64,000 nucleotides of DNA from contig NW_026252113.1 in the NCBI RefSeq assembly GCF_025399195.1, positions 1-64,000 of the forward strand, given 5' to 3'. This document shows positions 22,925 through 36,713 of the stretch, piece by piece (within the stretch, counting starts at the first letter, position 1; every line of letters begins with the position of its first letter). Origin of the DNA: Umbelopsis ramanniana AG (taxonomy: Eukaryota; Mucoromycota; Umbelopsidomycetes; Umbelopsidales; Umbelopsidaceae). Under the pieces are notes generated by a model. That model was not told the DNA's origin, did no database searches, and saw only the letters and a program-made list of their open reading frames with translations. A program made the position numbers and the translations under genes.

Positions 22925-24736
22925 ATGGACTATAATCCAGTAGTAACCGAGCAATTGATGTAAGTAGGCAACTCTAGGCTTTGTCAATTATGAAATAGTC
23001 CTAACGTTACTTGTTTGCATTTTTAGTTTGGTACATATACTTTGCTTTGCCACCTGCCAGTTTGTTCCCGTTGTTTCTAACCTCTCGTTCTTACTAATCC
23101 TCTACAGTGCCCAGGATGTGGTGCTCCCACTCCTCCCAATGCCGCCAACATGTGTGTCAACTGTATTCGCAATGAAGTCGACATCACTGAAGGCATTCCT
23201 AAGCAAGTCACACTTCACTTTTGCCGAAACTGTGAACGTTACTTGCAACCTCCTCAAATTTGGGTCAAGGCCGAGCTTGAATCAAGAGAATTGTTGGCTC
23301 TATGCTTGAAGAAACTAAAGGGTCTCGGTAAAGTTAGATTGGTCGATGCCGGTTTCATATGGACAGAACCACACAGTCGAAGAGTCCGAGTGAAATTGAC
23401 AATTCAAAAGGAGGTAAGTCAGATGTCAGCTTGGAGGGAACTGGATCAAACAAATGGAAAGCCTAACAAAAGTGGCCATTTTATTAGGTTTTTGCAAACA
23501 CCATTTTGCAGCAAATTTTCGAAGTAGAGTATGTTGTGTCTTATCAACAGTGCGAGGAATGTACCCGGTTAGCTGCCCAGAACACATGGAAGGCTATTGT
23601 ACAAGTTCGTCAAAAGGTTGAGCACAAGCGAACCTTCTTATACCTCGAGCAACTTATTTTAAAGCACAACGCATACAAGGACACCACCAATATCAAGGAA
23701 GTTCGTGATGGTATTGATTTCTACTACGGTCAACGTGGTCATGCTGTAAAGATGTTGGAATTCCTTTCTGCCGTCGTGCCAATCAAGTACAAAACAAGTG
23801 AACAGCTTATCTCTACTGATATTCACAGTGGCTCAAGCAATTACAAATTCACATATTCAGGTATGTAGGAGATCCATTGAGCACCAAAAGTATTTCGATT
23901 TGAAATTTACACTGTTTTCTCTAGTTGAACTTTCTCCTGTGTGTAAAGACGATATTGTCTGCTTGCCACGGAAACTTGCACATAGTCTTGGAAATATAAC
24001 ACAATTAGTCATTGTTACTCGAGTTGGAAACTCTCTACACGTCTTGGATCCCAACAGTTTGCAAACCGCCGATATATCATCCAATGTCTACTGGAGAGTA
24101 CCATTTACAAGCTTAGCGTCCATGAAGAACATGATAGAGTACTATGTCTTGGATGTAGAGCCTCTTGGTCCTGTCCGTGGAAAGAATGTTTTGGCGGATG
24201 TTCATGTTGCTCGTATGTCTGACTTTGGACGCAACGATACAGCTTTCATTGCTAGATCTCATCTTGGTGGTCTTTTGAATCCCGGTGACTCTGTTATGGG
24301 ATACGATCTTTCTCGCAGCAACTTTAACGATGACAACTTCAACGCTCTCAATCAAAACGAATTGACCGATGTCATCCTTGTCCGTAAGGCGTATCCCAAC
24401 CGTCGCAAGAAGACCAAGCAAAGAAGCTGGAAGTTGCAGCAACTTGGCAAAGAAGAAGAGGAGATGCTTCCTCGTAAGCAAGACCAAGCTCGTATCGAGA
24501 ATGATCTTGAATTGTTCATGCGTGATCTTGAAGAAGATCCAGAAATGCGTTCCACTATCAATATTTTCAAGAACCAAGTTGTGCAAGAGAACAAGGATAT
24601 TAGCATGGATGATGAAGAGGAAGACTTCGAAGAGGAAGACTTCCCTGAAGTGTCTTTGGAGGAAATGTTGGATGAAATGAATCTCCAGGATGGAGAACCA
24701 GACGAAGAATTTGTAGACGAGGATGTCATGATGTAG
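22925..24736 (+). CDS. NMD3: 60S ribosomal export adaptor Nmd3
   Basis: Exons 22925-22959, 23027-23030 (4 nt), 23108-23413, 23488-23860 and 23925-24736 sum to 1530 nt, 509 aa, as in yeast and human Nmd3. The N-terminal zinc domain carries four CXXC-type pairs (CPGC, CVNC, CRNC and later CEEC). It is followed by the conserved block ELLALCLKKLKGLGKVRLVDAGFIWTEPHS and the eIF5A-like/SH3 domains. The acidic, Leu-containing C-terminus (after about 430) matches the Crm1-dependent export signal region. Nmd3 binds pre-60S subunits in the nucleus and carries them through the pore. The first intron pair needs a 4-nt exon so that LILCPGCG, equivalent to HILCCECG in human NMD3, is read in frame; an alternative donor at 22940 would skip it. 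Confidence 0.95.
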
Positions 24737-25206
24737 ATTTGATATTCCTTCACTGTAAATTACTTTTTGTCTTTTAATAATCTTGCATTTTGTTCCATCA
24801 ATGAAAAATTATATAAACTGTTTGGTAAAATCATTTCACCATTTTGCACCATTCGTTGGGTATGAGAAAAAATGAAGCGCAATGAGAGACCTTGTTTTGA
24901 TGGCTATGTAGATGTGTTTTAACAGATCCAGGTAGGTTTTGGTATAAGACGTGCTTGCGGGTGTAGTGCCAGCCAGCCATACTCATAGGAAGCCCTCTCA
25001 GAACATAGTGGGACCAATTGTCTCCCGAATGTAATGATCTTTTGGTTTATAAAGACCTCTCCTCCAAATCAACTACGGTAACGCTTGCATACAACGCAAG
25101 TTTATGGATAACAAATATACCACGATATAGGAAATACCAAATTACAGAGATGGCAGTTATTTTTATGGCCTTTGCATGATGGTCATTCTTTATGTGGTCT
25201 TTGCAC
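24737..25206. other. 3' flanks of NMD3 and the aspartic-protease homologue
   Basis: 470 bp between converging genes, AT-rich, with TTTAATAAT just downstream of the NMD3 stop. Nothing else was recognised. Confidence 0.5.
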
Positions 25207-27124
25207 TTAATTTTTAACTTGTATCTTTACACCGTTCTCTGAGCCTTTCAGCAGACCGAAACCGATAGCATCTTTTTCAGAATCAAACACTGAATAAAAA
25301 GCGTGGGTGAAGGTTGTACCCAGGACCCAGTCATGTTCAGAGCTGCCTCGACGAATTTTTGTATGGCAGCAATTTTGACCGGAATCCGTTACGCCTGTCC
25401 ACACATCTGCAGGAAGCTCGACAGTAATAGAATCAAACTCGAGAATGAGGGGCGGAAGACTTTTCAATTTGCTGCACTTGACAGTATATGTACCGGTAGA
25501 TTGCTGGTACACTGCTCCGAATTTTTCATGAAAGCAATCCGCTGCAAGTGGAATAAGAATGAATGTGTGGTTAATCTCATGAATAGTATCAGCCTTTCAT
25601 TGTTCTCCAGAAGCTTACCTTGTGAAGGAGGCAGGGTAATGTAGGGGCTTGATGAACTGATGGAGGCAATGGCATATTTGTATTGATGTAGCCTTAACTT
25701 GTCACCAAACTCTGCCTTTTGAAGACAAATGTTCCATCCTTTAACTTCATTTTTTCTTGGTGACGATAGTGGTAAATAATGTATGTCCCCATCAATTTTC
25801 GTTTGATCAATTCCTCCTATAGTATAAAACGTTAGAATAAAACCACTGTGTCTTTTCCAGCAATTCATACTCTCGCTTCGACTCACCAAAAATGAGCTGA
25901 CCTACAGGAGCTTGCTCATACAAGTGTTGTCCACGTTTGATAAAGCCCGTGGCTGCTGGATATTGTTGTTGTGGTGAAGGCGGATTGGGGATCACGTTGT
26001 TGTTTTGCGGCGCTGCTTGCTGAACTGGTGCAGGTGCTGCAGGTTGTGCAGGTTGCGCTGGTGCTGGTGCTGGTGCTGGTGCGGCTGGTAGCGGTGCGGC
26101 AGTAGTGGGCTGGACGACTGAATTTCCGGAGGTACCTCCTCCAGTAGTAATGTAGATGGAAAATTGAGGGCTGCTAATAAGACCTAGTTGGAAGGCTGCA
26201 CTGAGGAAAGTTGAGGGTGCTCCATCTCGTTTCTGTAAGCCTTTGGTGGAAATTAGTATGATCAACTCGCTTAACGGAAGTCAACTCAATATACAATCAA
26301 AAATTACACCTACTTGAAGAAGCTGTTGTATGGTACTTTCCATTACCAAATTTGACGGCAGGACCGAGGCCAAAGTACCCATCTATTTGTTAGAAAGTGC
26401 GATTTAGTAAAGGTTTAAGGAGACAAAGTTGCAATATCAGGAGCAGTTTCTCCTTCGCAAGTGCGGTATTCAGCTTCTCTTACCAAATCCGTGATCAAAG
26501 CCATTCATACGATTGGCTACACCGAAATAGGAGTGTGGGATTTGAACGCCTGCAAATTCTACAGTATCCTTCCAAACCTTGGTATCGACGCATGCATCCC
26601 CGTAGGAAACACTATGACGAAGTCCCGTATATTCGATTGACCTGGATCGCCTTGTATAAAATGTGCATCGGTCGAGGCAATTTTCGGACTTGCACTTTTT
26701 GTAGAAAAAGCATGTTCTTGTTACTGATGAAAACCTGTCAAACAACAAAGGGGAAATTATACCTGACTTCCTCGTGCCCACGTATAACCTGAAGCTACAA
26801 AAAAAATGACGTTAATTATCTAGTTCATGCCATATTAAATTTAATAATTTATCTTACTAGTATCAAAAACGAGCTTCATTTTTTGCGGAGGGTTGCCAAT
26901 GAACATTTCGCCTGCAAGCTGTACGTCGTTTGTCGTTAATGAGCTGCTTCATCAAATAAAACATATATTTTACTACATACTAATCCGTCATTGAGCTCTT
27001 CTCCATTTGCGGCATAGAATGGAGGTATTGTTCGCTTGTAAAGAGGGACGGTGATGTTTCTGGCGACAGCGGGTGAGATAATGAAATGAAGGGCAGTTGC
27101 TAGATAAATGATAGATCGCCACAT
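25207..27124 (-). pseudogene. Pepsin-family (A1) aspartic protease homologue, frameshifted and lacking the second catalytic Asp
   Basis: Eight exons: 27124-26981, 26918-26858, 26794-26763, 26694-26484, 26382-26314, 26232-25887, 25816-25619, 25541-25207. A signal peptide (MWRSIIYLATALHFIISPAVA) is followed by an A1 fold: FIGNPPQ, VFDTTSGYTW (first active-site Asp present, DTTS instead of DTGS), FGVANR, DGYFGLG, a Pro/Ala/Gln linker insert (about 26000-26120) and C-lobe WVLGTTFTHAFYSVFD. The second DTG/DSG motif reads AIASISSSSPYITLP, with Ser where Asp is required. The exon sum is 1396 nt, one too many: within 26382-26314 the reading must shift by one base from DGYFGLG to VLPSNLVMESTIQQLLQ. 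Exon 4 start is uncertain. Either a sequencing error sits in a non-catalytic A1 protein or this is a decaying gene; I favour loss of protease activity in both cases. Confidence 0.65.
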
Positions 27125-28052
27125 TGTGGTTTTCGATTGGGTTGTCTAGCGTTTTCGCAAGAGGTATGCGCTATATGCTTAAATGAGAGGCAAGAGAAGA
27201 TGAGATCAGATCAAGCCTTTGCCAAGGAATACTACTTTTTAATACTCTCAACATCGTAGGTGAGGAGATAGGGGGCTTGTTTCATTTTCAAGGAGATTCT
27301 TGAATCAAGCTTCAAGTGAGTCGTCAATGTTGTTCTTTTTACGTTTTTGCGATATTTCTTGAAGGGATCAATTTTTTCAGGAGCCAGGAAAAATATCCTA
27401 CCATTACCCGAACGTCATAGTCGGATTACTAGAGCCCAATGCACACCCCACCCTTTGATTGGTATGCTACTAGTACAATAGAAAGACATTCAATGTGTAA
27501 GGAGAGTACATGGAACTATTTTTTTTACCCAGAAAAAGAACTTGAAATTATGATTGCCTTATAGGTGAATTATGAAAAATAGTTCATATGGTATCCGACA
27601 GCATGTAGTGCAAGTAATGTCATATACCAAAGATCAAGCGAGCGAAAGGACTGCCTGAATTACTTTTTTGAAGCAGGTCATTGTGACATGAGCCAATAGC
27701 CTTGTTTAAAGGAAGAACACATTTTAATTTTCATATTTTGGGATAATTTGTCATAAAATGGTGTTGACCCAAGAATAAAACCTCTTATCCATCCAGGCAG
27801 GGATGTGCTTAGATACCAACTGAAGGGAGGCAATTACAATTTCAACAAAATAGGTAGTCGGTTAAAGATTTTGGCTTGACTCTTCTTTTACAATTGCCTT
27901 TTAACAAATGGTACGTCTAACAACTTGAGTCGAGCAATTTGTGCTTGCTCCTTGGATGCTCAGGCCACGTGAGATCTTTTGGATATAATTTCTCCAGAAC
28001 CCTTTCCTCATTATAAAGATCCAACCTCGATTCGTAGCAACCAATGTAAAGT
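27125..28052. other. Divergent intergenic region upstream of the copper-fist gene
   Basis: 928 bp with no ORF of note. An E-box CACGTG lies at 27966-27971, 82 bp before the copper-fist ATG. It serves as promoter for both flanking genes; no canonical copper-response element was recognised with confidence. Confidence 0.45.
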
Positions 28053-28639
28053 ATGGTGGTCCTTATTGACGGCATTAAATACGCTTGGTAGGTTCACATG
28101 ACACTGGTATGCGGTGGATTCAGCCCTTTGATGCTTACCGACAATTTAGCCAGAGTTGTATTAAAGGCCACAGAGTGGCTCAATGTCAGCACAAGGAGCG
28201 GCCCTTACAGCCATTGCAACGCAAAGGACGGCCGATCAGCCAGTGCAATCATTGTCGCGGAAACCGATTGAAAAACAAATCGCACGTCAAATGCACCTGT
28301 GCTATATCTTCAGGTATATACGATGTCTACTCCGCCATGCTTCAAGCTTGCTTATACTGACTGACTCCTTTAACAGTACCTAATCCTATAAACGGTTGCA
28401 TGTGCCATGTCATTGATCTATGCACTTGCGTCTCGTTTGACTTACAAGATACATCTATCTCGCCCACGTCGCCTAATTTAGCCAGAGACAGCAAAGTCGA
28501 AAAGTTAAGCCCAACACTCGCGCAACATCCAAACACCGATGATAGTGGACCACCGTCAGTGGTAGATCAAGATGTTTGGAACACTGTGATGGGCGACATT
28601 GATATCATATGCGATAACAGTTCTCGATTCCCAATGTAA
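28053..28639 (+). CDS. Short copper-fist transcription regulator
   Basis: Three exons (28053-28087, 28150-28313, 28377-28639) sum to 462 nt, 153 aa. The N-terminal copper-fist DNA-binding domain is complete. It starts MVVLIDGIKYAC, has the zinc ligands CQSCIKGHRVAQCQH (CX2CX8CXH) and the minor-groove RKGRP motif, and continues with CNHCRGNR and a CTC pair. Yeast Ace1, Mac1 and fission yeast Cuf1 share this domain and regulate copper or iron homeostasis. Downstream a cysteine motif GCMCHVIDLCTC (CXCX5CXC) resembles copper-sensing clusters. The rest is short and acidic. At 153 aa it is much shorter than Ace1 (225) or Mac1 (417). It could be a minimal activator, or a repressor lacking an activation domain. 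Confidence 0.85.
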
Positions 28640-28748
28640 CGTCAGCTTCATTTGAAAACAATACATGACAAAAAAAATATAAAAAAAAATTGTACATTAG
28701 AAGAAAATCGGTTGAAGGAGACGGAAACGGGTAGTAGTAATAAGAAAG

Positions 28749-29388
28749 CTAATACAGATCGGTCTCCATGTAATCTACGCTGAATCCTCGGTCGTGCAAT
28801 GTTTGGTTCTTGATTTTTTCCCGCTTCTGCTTTGATTCCAATTCCTCGCGCTGTGCAACGAGGATATCCTCAACTGGCACTTGTTGTAAGTTTGTGAAGT
28901 CTTCTCTTTCAGGATCCTATGAAAGTTGTCAAGTTTAGACGGCTATATTCACAGTACAGGAAACGACATCAAAATGGCCATCTTACGATTTCTCCCAAAA
29001 GAACAACGTTCTCTCCTCGAATTAAAAATATGCCACGAGGTATATCGCCGTAACAGTTACCCACATATATTCTTTCAATGGTATCTTGTAAAACCAAGTT
29101 TGCTGAAAAGAAGCATGAGTTTATGGTACAAGAAGTACATGGCGCAAAAAGTCCAATGTGGTAATCAATGCGTGAAAAATGGCATACCAAATTGGTCGAA
29201 AGATCGTAGAATGCCTATGAGTTTGCGGCCATCACGTAGAACCACCACTAGTTTTTCTAAAATTCGATCGGATTAGCAATGTAGTGGGGATGCAAAGACA
29301 TACACTTGTAGCTGAATAACCTACTATCTACGCTATCTACAAGGCCCGTTGAGGTTGTGAAAAATGGGCCACTAGCTCCTGAATTCAT
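28749..29388 (-). CDS. LSM1: Lsm1, subunit of the cytoplasmic Lsm1-7 mRNA decay ring
   Basis: Four exons (29388-29325, 29256-29188, 29102-28987, 28916-28749) sum to 417 nt, 138 aa. The Sm1 motif ([27 protein letters not shown]) and Sm2 motif ([17 protein letters not shown]) are intact, with the Lsm1-typical YGDIPRG between them. The C-terminal extension that distinguishes Lsm1 from other Lsm proteins is present ([16 protein letters not shown]...), ending METDLY. With Lsm2-7 and Pat1 it binds oligoadenylated mRNA 3' ends and promotes decapping in P-bodies. It is transcribed head-to-head with SPB1, with 184 bp between start codons. Confidence 0.95.
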
Positions 29389-29572
29389 TTGCGGTATATG
29401 GCTTGCTAGCTCTAGCTGAAAGATTGGCCCTTGAAGACGTTGAGGATGAAAAAGTCACGTGGACATGTAGGGAAAGGCGGGACTGCTAAAGTTTTAACCT
29501 CCCCTCTTTTTTTTTTTTTTTTCTTCTTGAGAAAGTTTGCTGTGCTCGATCAAGACAATCCACTGGTCGTAA
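29389..29572. promoter_or_regulatory. Compact bidirectional LSM1 / SPB1 promoter
   Basis: 184 bp between start codons. It contains ATTGGCCCTT (29423-29432, the reverse complement of AAGGGCCAAT), AGTCACGTG (29453-29461) and GACTGCTAAA (29481-29490, 82 bp before the SPB1 ATG), followed by a C/T-rich tract ending in a run of T. The three words match those in front of NMD3. Confidence 0.5.
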
Positions 29573-32694
<3,122 letters not shown>

Positions 32695-32790
32695 ACCAAT
32701 AGCATTTTACACGGAGTTTAATTATCGCAATAAAAAAAGAAAAAAAAAAAATGAGAATAATACTTTGTCCTTTGTGAAGCTGTTCTTTCC

Positions 32791-33961
32791 ATGTCATTAG
32801 AAAGTCTCCAAACCTATGCGCTTCTAGATTCCATTCAGCAGGAAATAGCACAGGTTGCTCAACATCGTCGCAAGGATCTGCCTACTCACGACCTGGTCAA
32901 AACCATTCTGGACTCACTGGATATCATTATCCATCGAAGTTACGACCAGCATACAACTGTTTCCATTGAAAACGAAGACGACGATGAATCGGGTGATGGG
33001 ATGAAAGTCACTTACGGCGATATGACCACAGCCAAACGAATTGCCAGCGGTTGGCTTCTCAAAGTGATTTCTGGCGAGTATGCGGATGGCGACGATGCAT
33101 CCATGGATAGAGCAGCTCATGTTATGGCTCACTTTTCTGGCCGAGGAGGTAAGGGATATTGAATGATCGGCTGCAGGTGCTTGTATTGTGAAGATAACAC
33201 CAGCCATTTTTTCTTAGGGGCAGGGGCCATTACACGCACGTGGCACTTTGAGTACCTGACAAGAGACGGCGATAAAGACGTGATGGACATTAAAGTTCAT
33301 GAACCGACTTTCATTGAGAACGACCTTGGATTCAAGACATGGGGTTCGGCACCGCTTCTTGCCAGGTGAGTGAGTATCTTTTGCTGAGCTCGAGTATTCG
33401 AACCACATCACTAAGCGGGAAGCATGACCAATTAGGAAACTGATACAGGAAAATTTGATACCTGATATTGGCGATGCACGAATCCTTGAGCTTGGAACTG
33501 GCACGGGGATGGTAGGATTAATGTGTGCCGAATTAGGAGCGCGTGAGGTTTACATGACTGACTATCATCCGAGCGTTCTTAAAAATGTTGCTGGAAACAT
33601 TGAACTGAATGGATGCCAAAACGTTCAGATACATAAGCTGGATTTCTTCGAGATTGCTGGGTTAACACCACGAACAACCCCTATTGAAGACTGGGAAAAT
33701 CAAACATTTGATATTGTCATTGGCAGCGACTTATTGTATGAAATGGATCACGCCCTGAGCTTACCGCATGTGGTAGCCAAGTTCATGAAAGACGTCTTTC
33801 ATTTTCTCATTCCACTCCGAGCGCGTTATCAGGAAGAAGTAGTAACGTTTGAGTCCAAAATGACGGAGCTTGGTTTTACAGCCGTGGTTCAAGAAGACCT
33901 GGAATACGAAGAACAAGAAGCTCAAATATCGCAATATCGATACTATGAATGGCGACGATGA
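32791..33961 (+). CDS. Family-16 (METTL21-like) protein lysine methyltransferase
   Basis: Three exons (32791-33148, 33218-33365, 33436-33961) sum to 1032 nt, 343 aa. The C-terminal half is a seven-beta-strand methyltransferase: motif I ILELGTGTGMVGL, acidic loop VYMTDYHPSV, post-I NIELNG, and motif IV FDIVIGSDLLYE, which corresponds to the DxxY motif of this family. The N-terminal 150 residues include KTWGSAPLLA, the usual entry to the fold. Family members methylate lysines of elongation factors, chaperones or, in the Nnt1 subgroup, other substrates. The target here cannot be assigned. The start lies only about 100 bp after SPB1 in the same direction. Confidence 0.85.
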
Positions 33962-34452
33962 TGACACTAATTTGGTACCTTTTTCATCCCATGATCGATT
34001 CAGCTGATGACCATTCTATAAACAGACATCGACACTACAAAGCCCACTAGACTAGACACTTAGAGAAGTTCAGAGAGCTGACTGACTGACTGAACAAATT
34101 CCAACATACCCTGCAACATGTCTTGATTTTTTATTAAAGATAAAAAAAAGGTGGTTTATCCTGTAAGAGTAGCAGATTGGTTTGGGGGAGTTGTTGGGCA
34201 CGAGACGCATTATTTTGTCACGAGATTTGCTTTTCATCGACATGTTTGGGGGAGGATCCGTGCGCATTACGTTTCTTTTTGTTCGCACATTTCTTGTCAG
34301 TTGAAGCAAAACTCGACCATTCACAAGATAACACAGCGCTTGGCTTGTGTGAATAAATAATAAGAAAATTAATTTCGACCCAACGTTTTGTACAGCCCGC
34401 CCTTTTTTTTGTTATTTTCCAGCAACTCAACTCTCCTCACGGAATTGGGGCC
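33962..34452. other. Intergenic region upstream of the bHLH gene
   Basis: 491 bp, AT-rich, with a (GACT)n-like run near 34077-34093. No gene was recognised; it includes the 5' UTR of the bHLH gene. Confidence 0.45.
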
Positions 34453-35447
34453 ATGTTCAATCCAATGCAATTCCATGCTCAGAATTACAGCATGCCGTCC
34501 ATGCAACAACAGCATCAGGACATGTTAACCGGAGACCGCGCTTTTCCTTCGCCCATCACCAATTCGTCGTTGGATTCTCCTCCTAACTCCAATACGTCCG
34601 AGGCAGCCAAAAATAATATGCAACCCTTCCCACACATGGCTGTCGGCAACAACTCTACCTCTTCCTCGAGAATGTACGAACATACCTACTCACAACCGTC
34701 GCAAACTCAGCCGCGGCAAATTGTGTTTAAACAACACCGACCCCGCCAAGAGTCACAAGACCACACATGGCATGTAGGAAGCGTTGACTCCAATGCATCA
34801 TCGTCTTATGGAGCGTTGGGTGGAGATAACATTGTATCGCCAGGAAGTACGAGCGCATTTGAAGACGAAGCGCAGCAGAAAAAGTACGTGTAACGAAGAA
34901 AGAAAAACTGCTATGATTTTTCCCACTGTGACTAATCCATTTACTAGTATGCAACATTTGTTTGAGAAAAAACGACGACGTCGTGAATCACACAACTTGG
35001 TGGAAAGAAGACGACGAGACAATATCAATGATCGGATTCAGGTAAGAACAGACTATTTTTACTTGCAGGCATCGATAGCAGCTGGCCAATTAAGCACATT
35101 TGCCACGTTTTTTGTATTCTAACATGGACGAGCTGCCCTTCCAATAGGAGCTTGGATCGATGCTACCAGATCATGATATTTCCAAAAGCAACAAGGGATC
35201 GATCCTTAAAAACTCGGTCGAACACATCCGGTTGCTGCAAAACGATGTTACTCAGTACCAGAACCGTATCAATGAGCTCGAGGCCATTGTCGAAACTTAC
35301 AGGGCACGATTTGGTGATGTCGGCTATGGAGGTGGGAATCCTGGAAATAATCCACATATGATGTCCATGTCTTCTACTCATCCATTGGATATGGCGAATG
35401 GAGCGTTACAATCAGCACCACCACCTCATGCTTATCGAACAGGATGA
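34453..35447 (+). CDS. bHLH transcription factor of the CACGTG-binding class
   Basis: Three exons (34453-34883, 34948-35041, 35148-35447) sum to 825 nt, 274 aa. A Gln/Ser-rich N-terminus (MFNPMQFHAQNYSMPSMQQQ...) precedes a basic region starting at about 153 (RRRRESHNLVERRRRDNIND). The His159/Glu163/Arg167 triad is the one that reads CACGTG E-boxes in USF, MITF and Cbf1. Helix 2 (SKGSILKNSVEHIRLLQNDV) continues into a short heptad-like helix (YQNRINELEAIVETYRARF), so a bHLH-Zip dimer is likely. The loop is short. Its own target set is unknown, but CACGTG occurs in three promoters in this window (NMD3, SPB1 and the copper-fist gene). Nuclear by inference. Confidence 0.88.
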
Positions 35448-35882
35448 TGTGCCCGATTTCTCTTTTTTTTTTTGGACAATCTAGTTGCGTTTGTGTGTAC
35501 GTTGATTTGTTCTTGTAAACTATCTTTATTTAATATGGTCTTTGCCTTGTATTTTTCATTCTTTTCTAAACTCAAGCCTTTTCTCAAAACTACTCATTTC
35601 TTTTTTTTCAACAATCGCTATGTTAGGATTTCAATAGCTGAGAGTGAGTTGTTTTATATCATTATATTCTTCCAAACCAGTACTTCCCCCAAGTTTTCTT
35701 ATAAAAGTCGTAACAATGCTATGCTCAAACCAAAACCCTTACCCAGGTGGTGTAGAATTTCCATTTTCAGAGTTTGGCCCAGCCATCCTCCGTACCAAAT
35801 TGTTTCAAAGGGAGGAGACTTTGCAGGAAGAAAAAAAAAAACTTTTATCATCTATCTCATCCCTCGAACCAATCTATTATAA

Positions 35883-36713
35883 ATGGGTTGCTGTAGCTCT
35901 CGTCAAGTTCAGGATGAGGTTGACATGGCACATACAGCCTCTCAGCCTCAACCAACCTACCATGAAACATATCAAGGTAAGGCAAAAAGGACATGCCACG
36001 GGAAACTGTAGGTTTCGATTCGAGTCAATGAGCCTCCAATGTCTGTCAATTGGGTCGTAGTTTGACATGATAGGCATTAGCTCTCTACTTTGACACCATT
36101 GTATCCTACCGTCCATCCGCTCCATGCAAGGCGAATATGAATCCCCGTATTGACTCAACCTTCTTTCCTTCCTCTAGAGCCAGCAGGTGCTCGAATTCAA
36201 CCTCATGACCCAATGACTGTCCCGGCAGCTGCTACACCTGCAGTGCCAGAGTACAGTGCTCACCCTCCAAGTATTATCACGCGTGACGAAAAACCAAGTT
36301 CCTCGCCACCTCCTTTTGGTTCCACGTCAGGTGTAGCTTTACTATCTTCGCCTATTCAAGACGATAAACCGCAGCTTGATGAGAAATCAACTGAAACCCC
36401 ACAGTCGGTTGGAGAAACAACCGATACACCCATCATCGTTAGACTGTCGATTGCTCGCGATGTTAAAATTCGAATCCCATCCAGCAGTCCCTATATCACT
36501 GTTAGCCAACTTCGCACTAGACTATATGACCATCATGATCTCAATATCTCTTCGTCAACTCATACGATTCGATTCATCTACCTCGGCAAGGTCCTTAAAG
36601 ATACCACCACCATCCAACCTATTCAACCTGATTCTAAATGTAAAAATTCAGCTGACACAGTGTTTGTGAACGATGGTGGCATTGTTCAAGCTTTACTCAG
36701 TCGTTCGTCGTAA
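35883..36713 (+). CDS. Membrane-anchored ubiquitin-like protein (MGCC N-terminus)
   Basis: Two exons (35883-35976, 36178-36713) sum to 630 nt, 209 aa. The protein begins MGCCSSRQ, a strong N-myristoylation site with two following cysteines for palmitoylation, so membrane attachment is likely. A Pro/Ser-rich linker (about 30-105) leads to a ubiquitin-like domain (about 113-200): IIVRLSIARDVKIRI for the first hairpin, VSQLRTRLYDHH for the helix and IRFIYLGKVLKD for the Ile44-face region. It ends IVQALLSRSS and has no diglycine. The fold resembles the UBL of DSC3-type (DUF2407) and UBL3/MUB proteins, but those use transmembrane or prenyl anchors. It may be a non-conjugated, lipid-anchored recruiter of ubiquitin-pathway factors. 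Function unknown. Confidence 0.7.

Noticed and set aside
22925-23107. Single-intron model of NMD3 using donor 22940 (GTAGTA) and acceptor 23107
   Set aside because: It is in frame but needs a weak donor and a 168-nt intron and drops the IL before the first CXXC that human NMD3 also has; kept only as an alternative.
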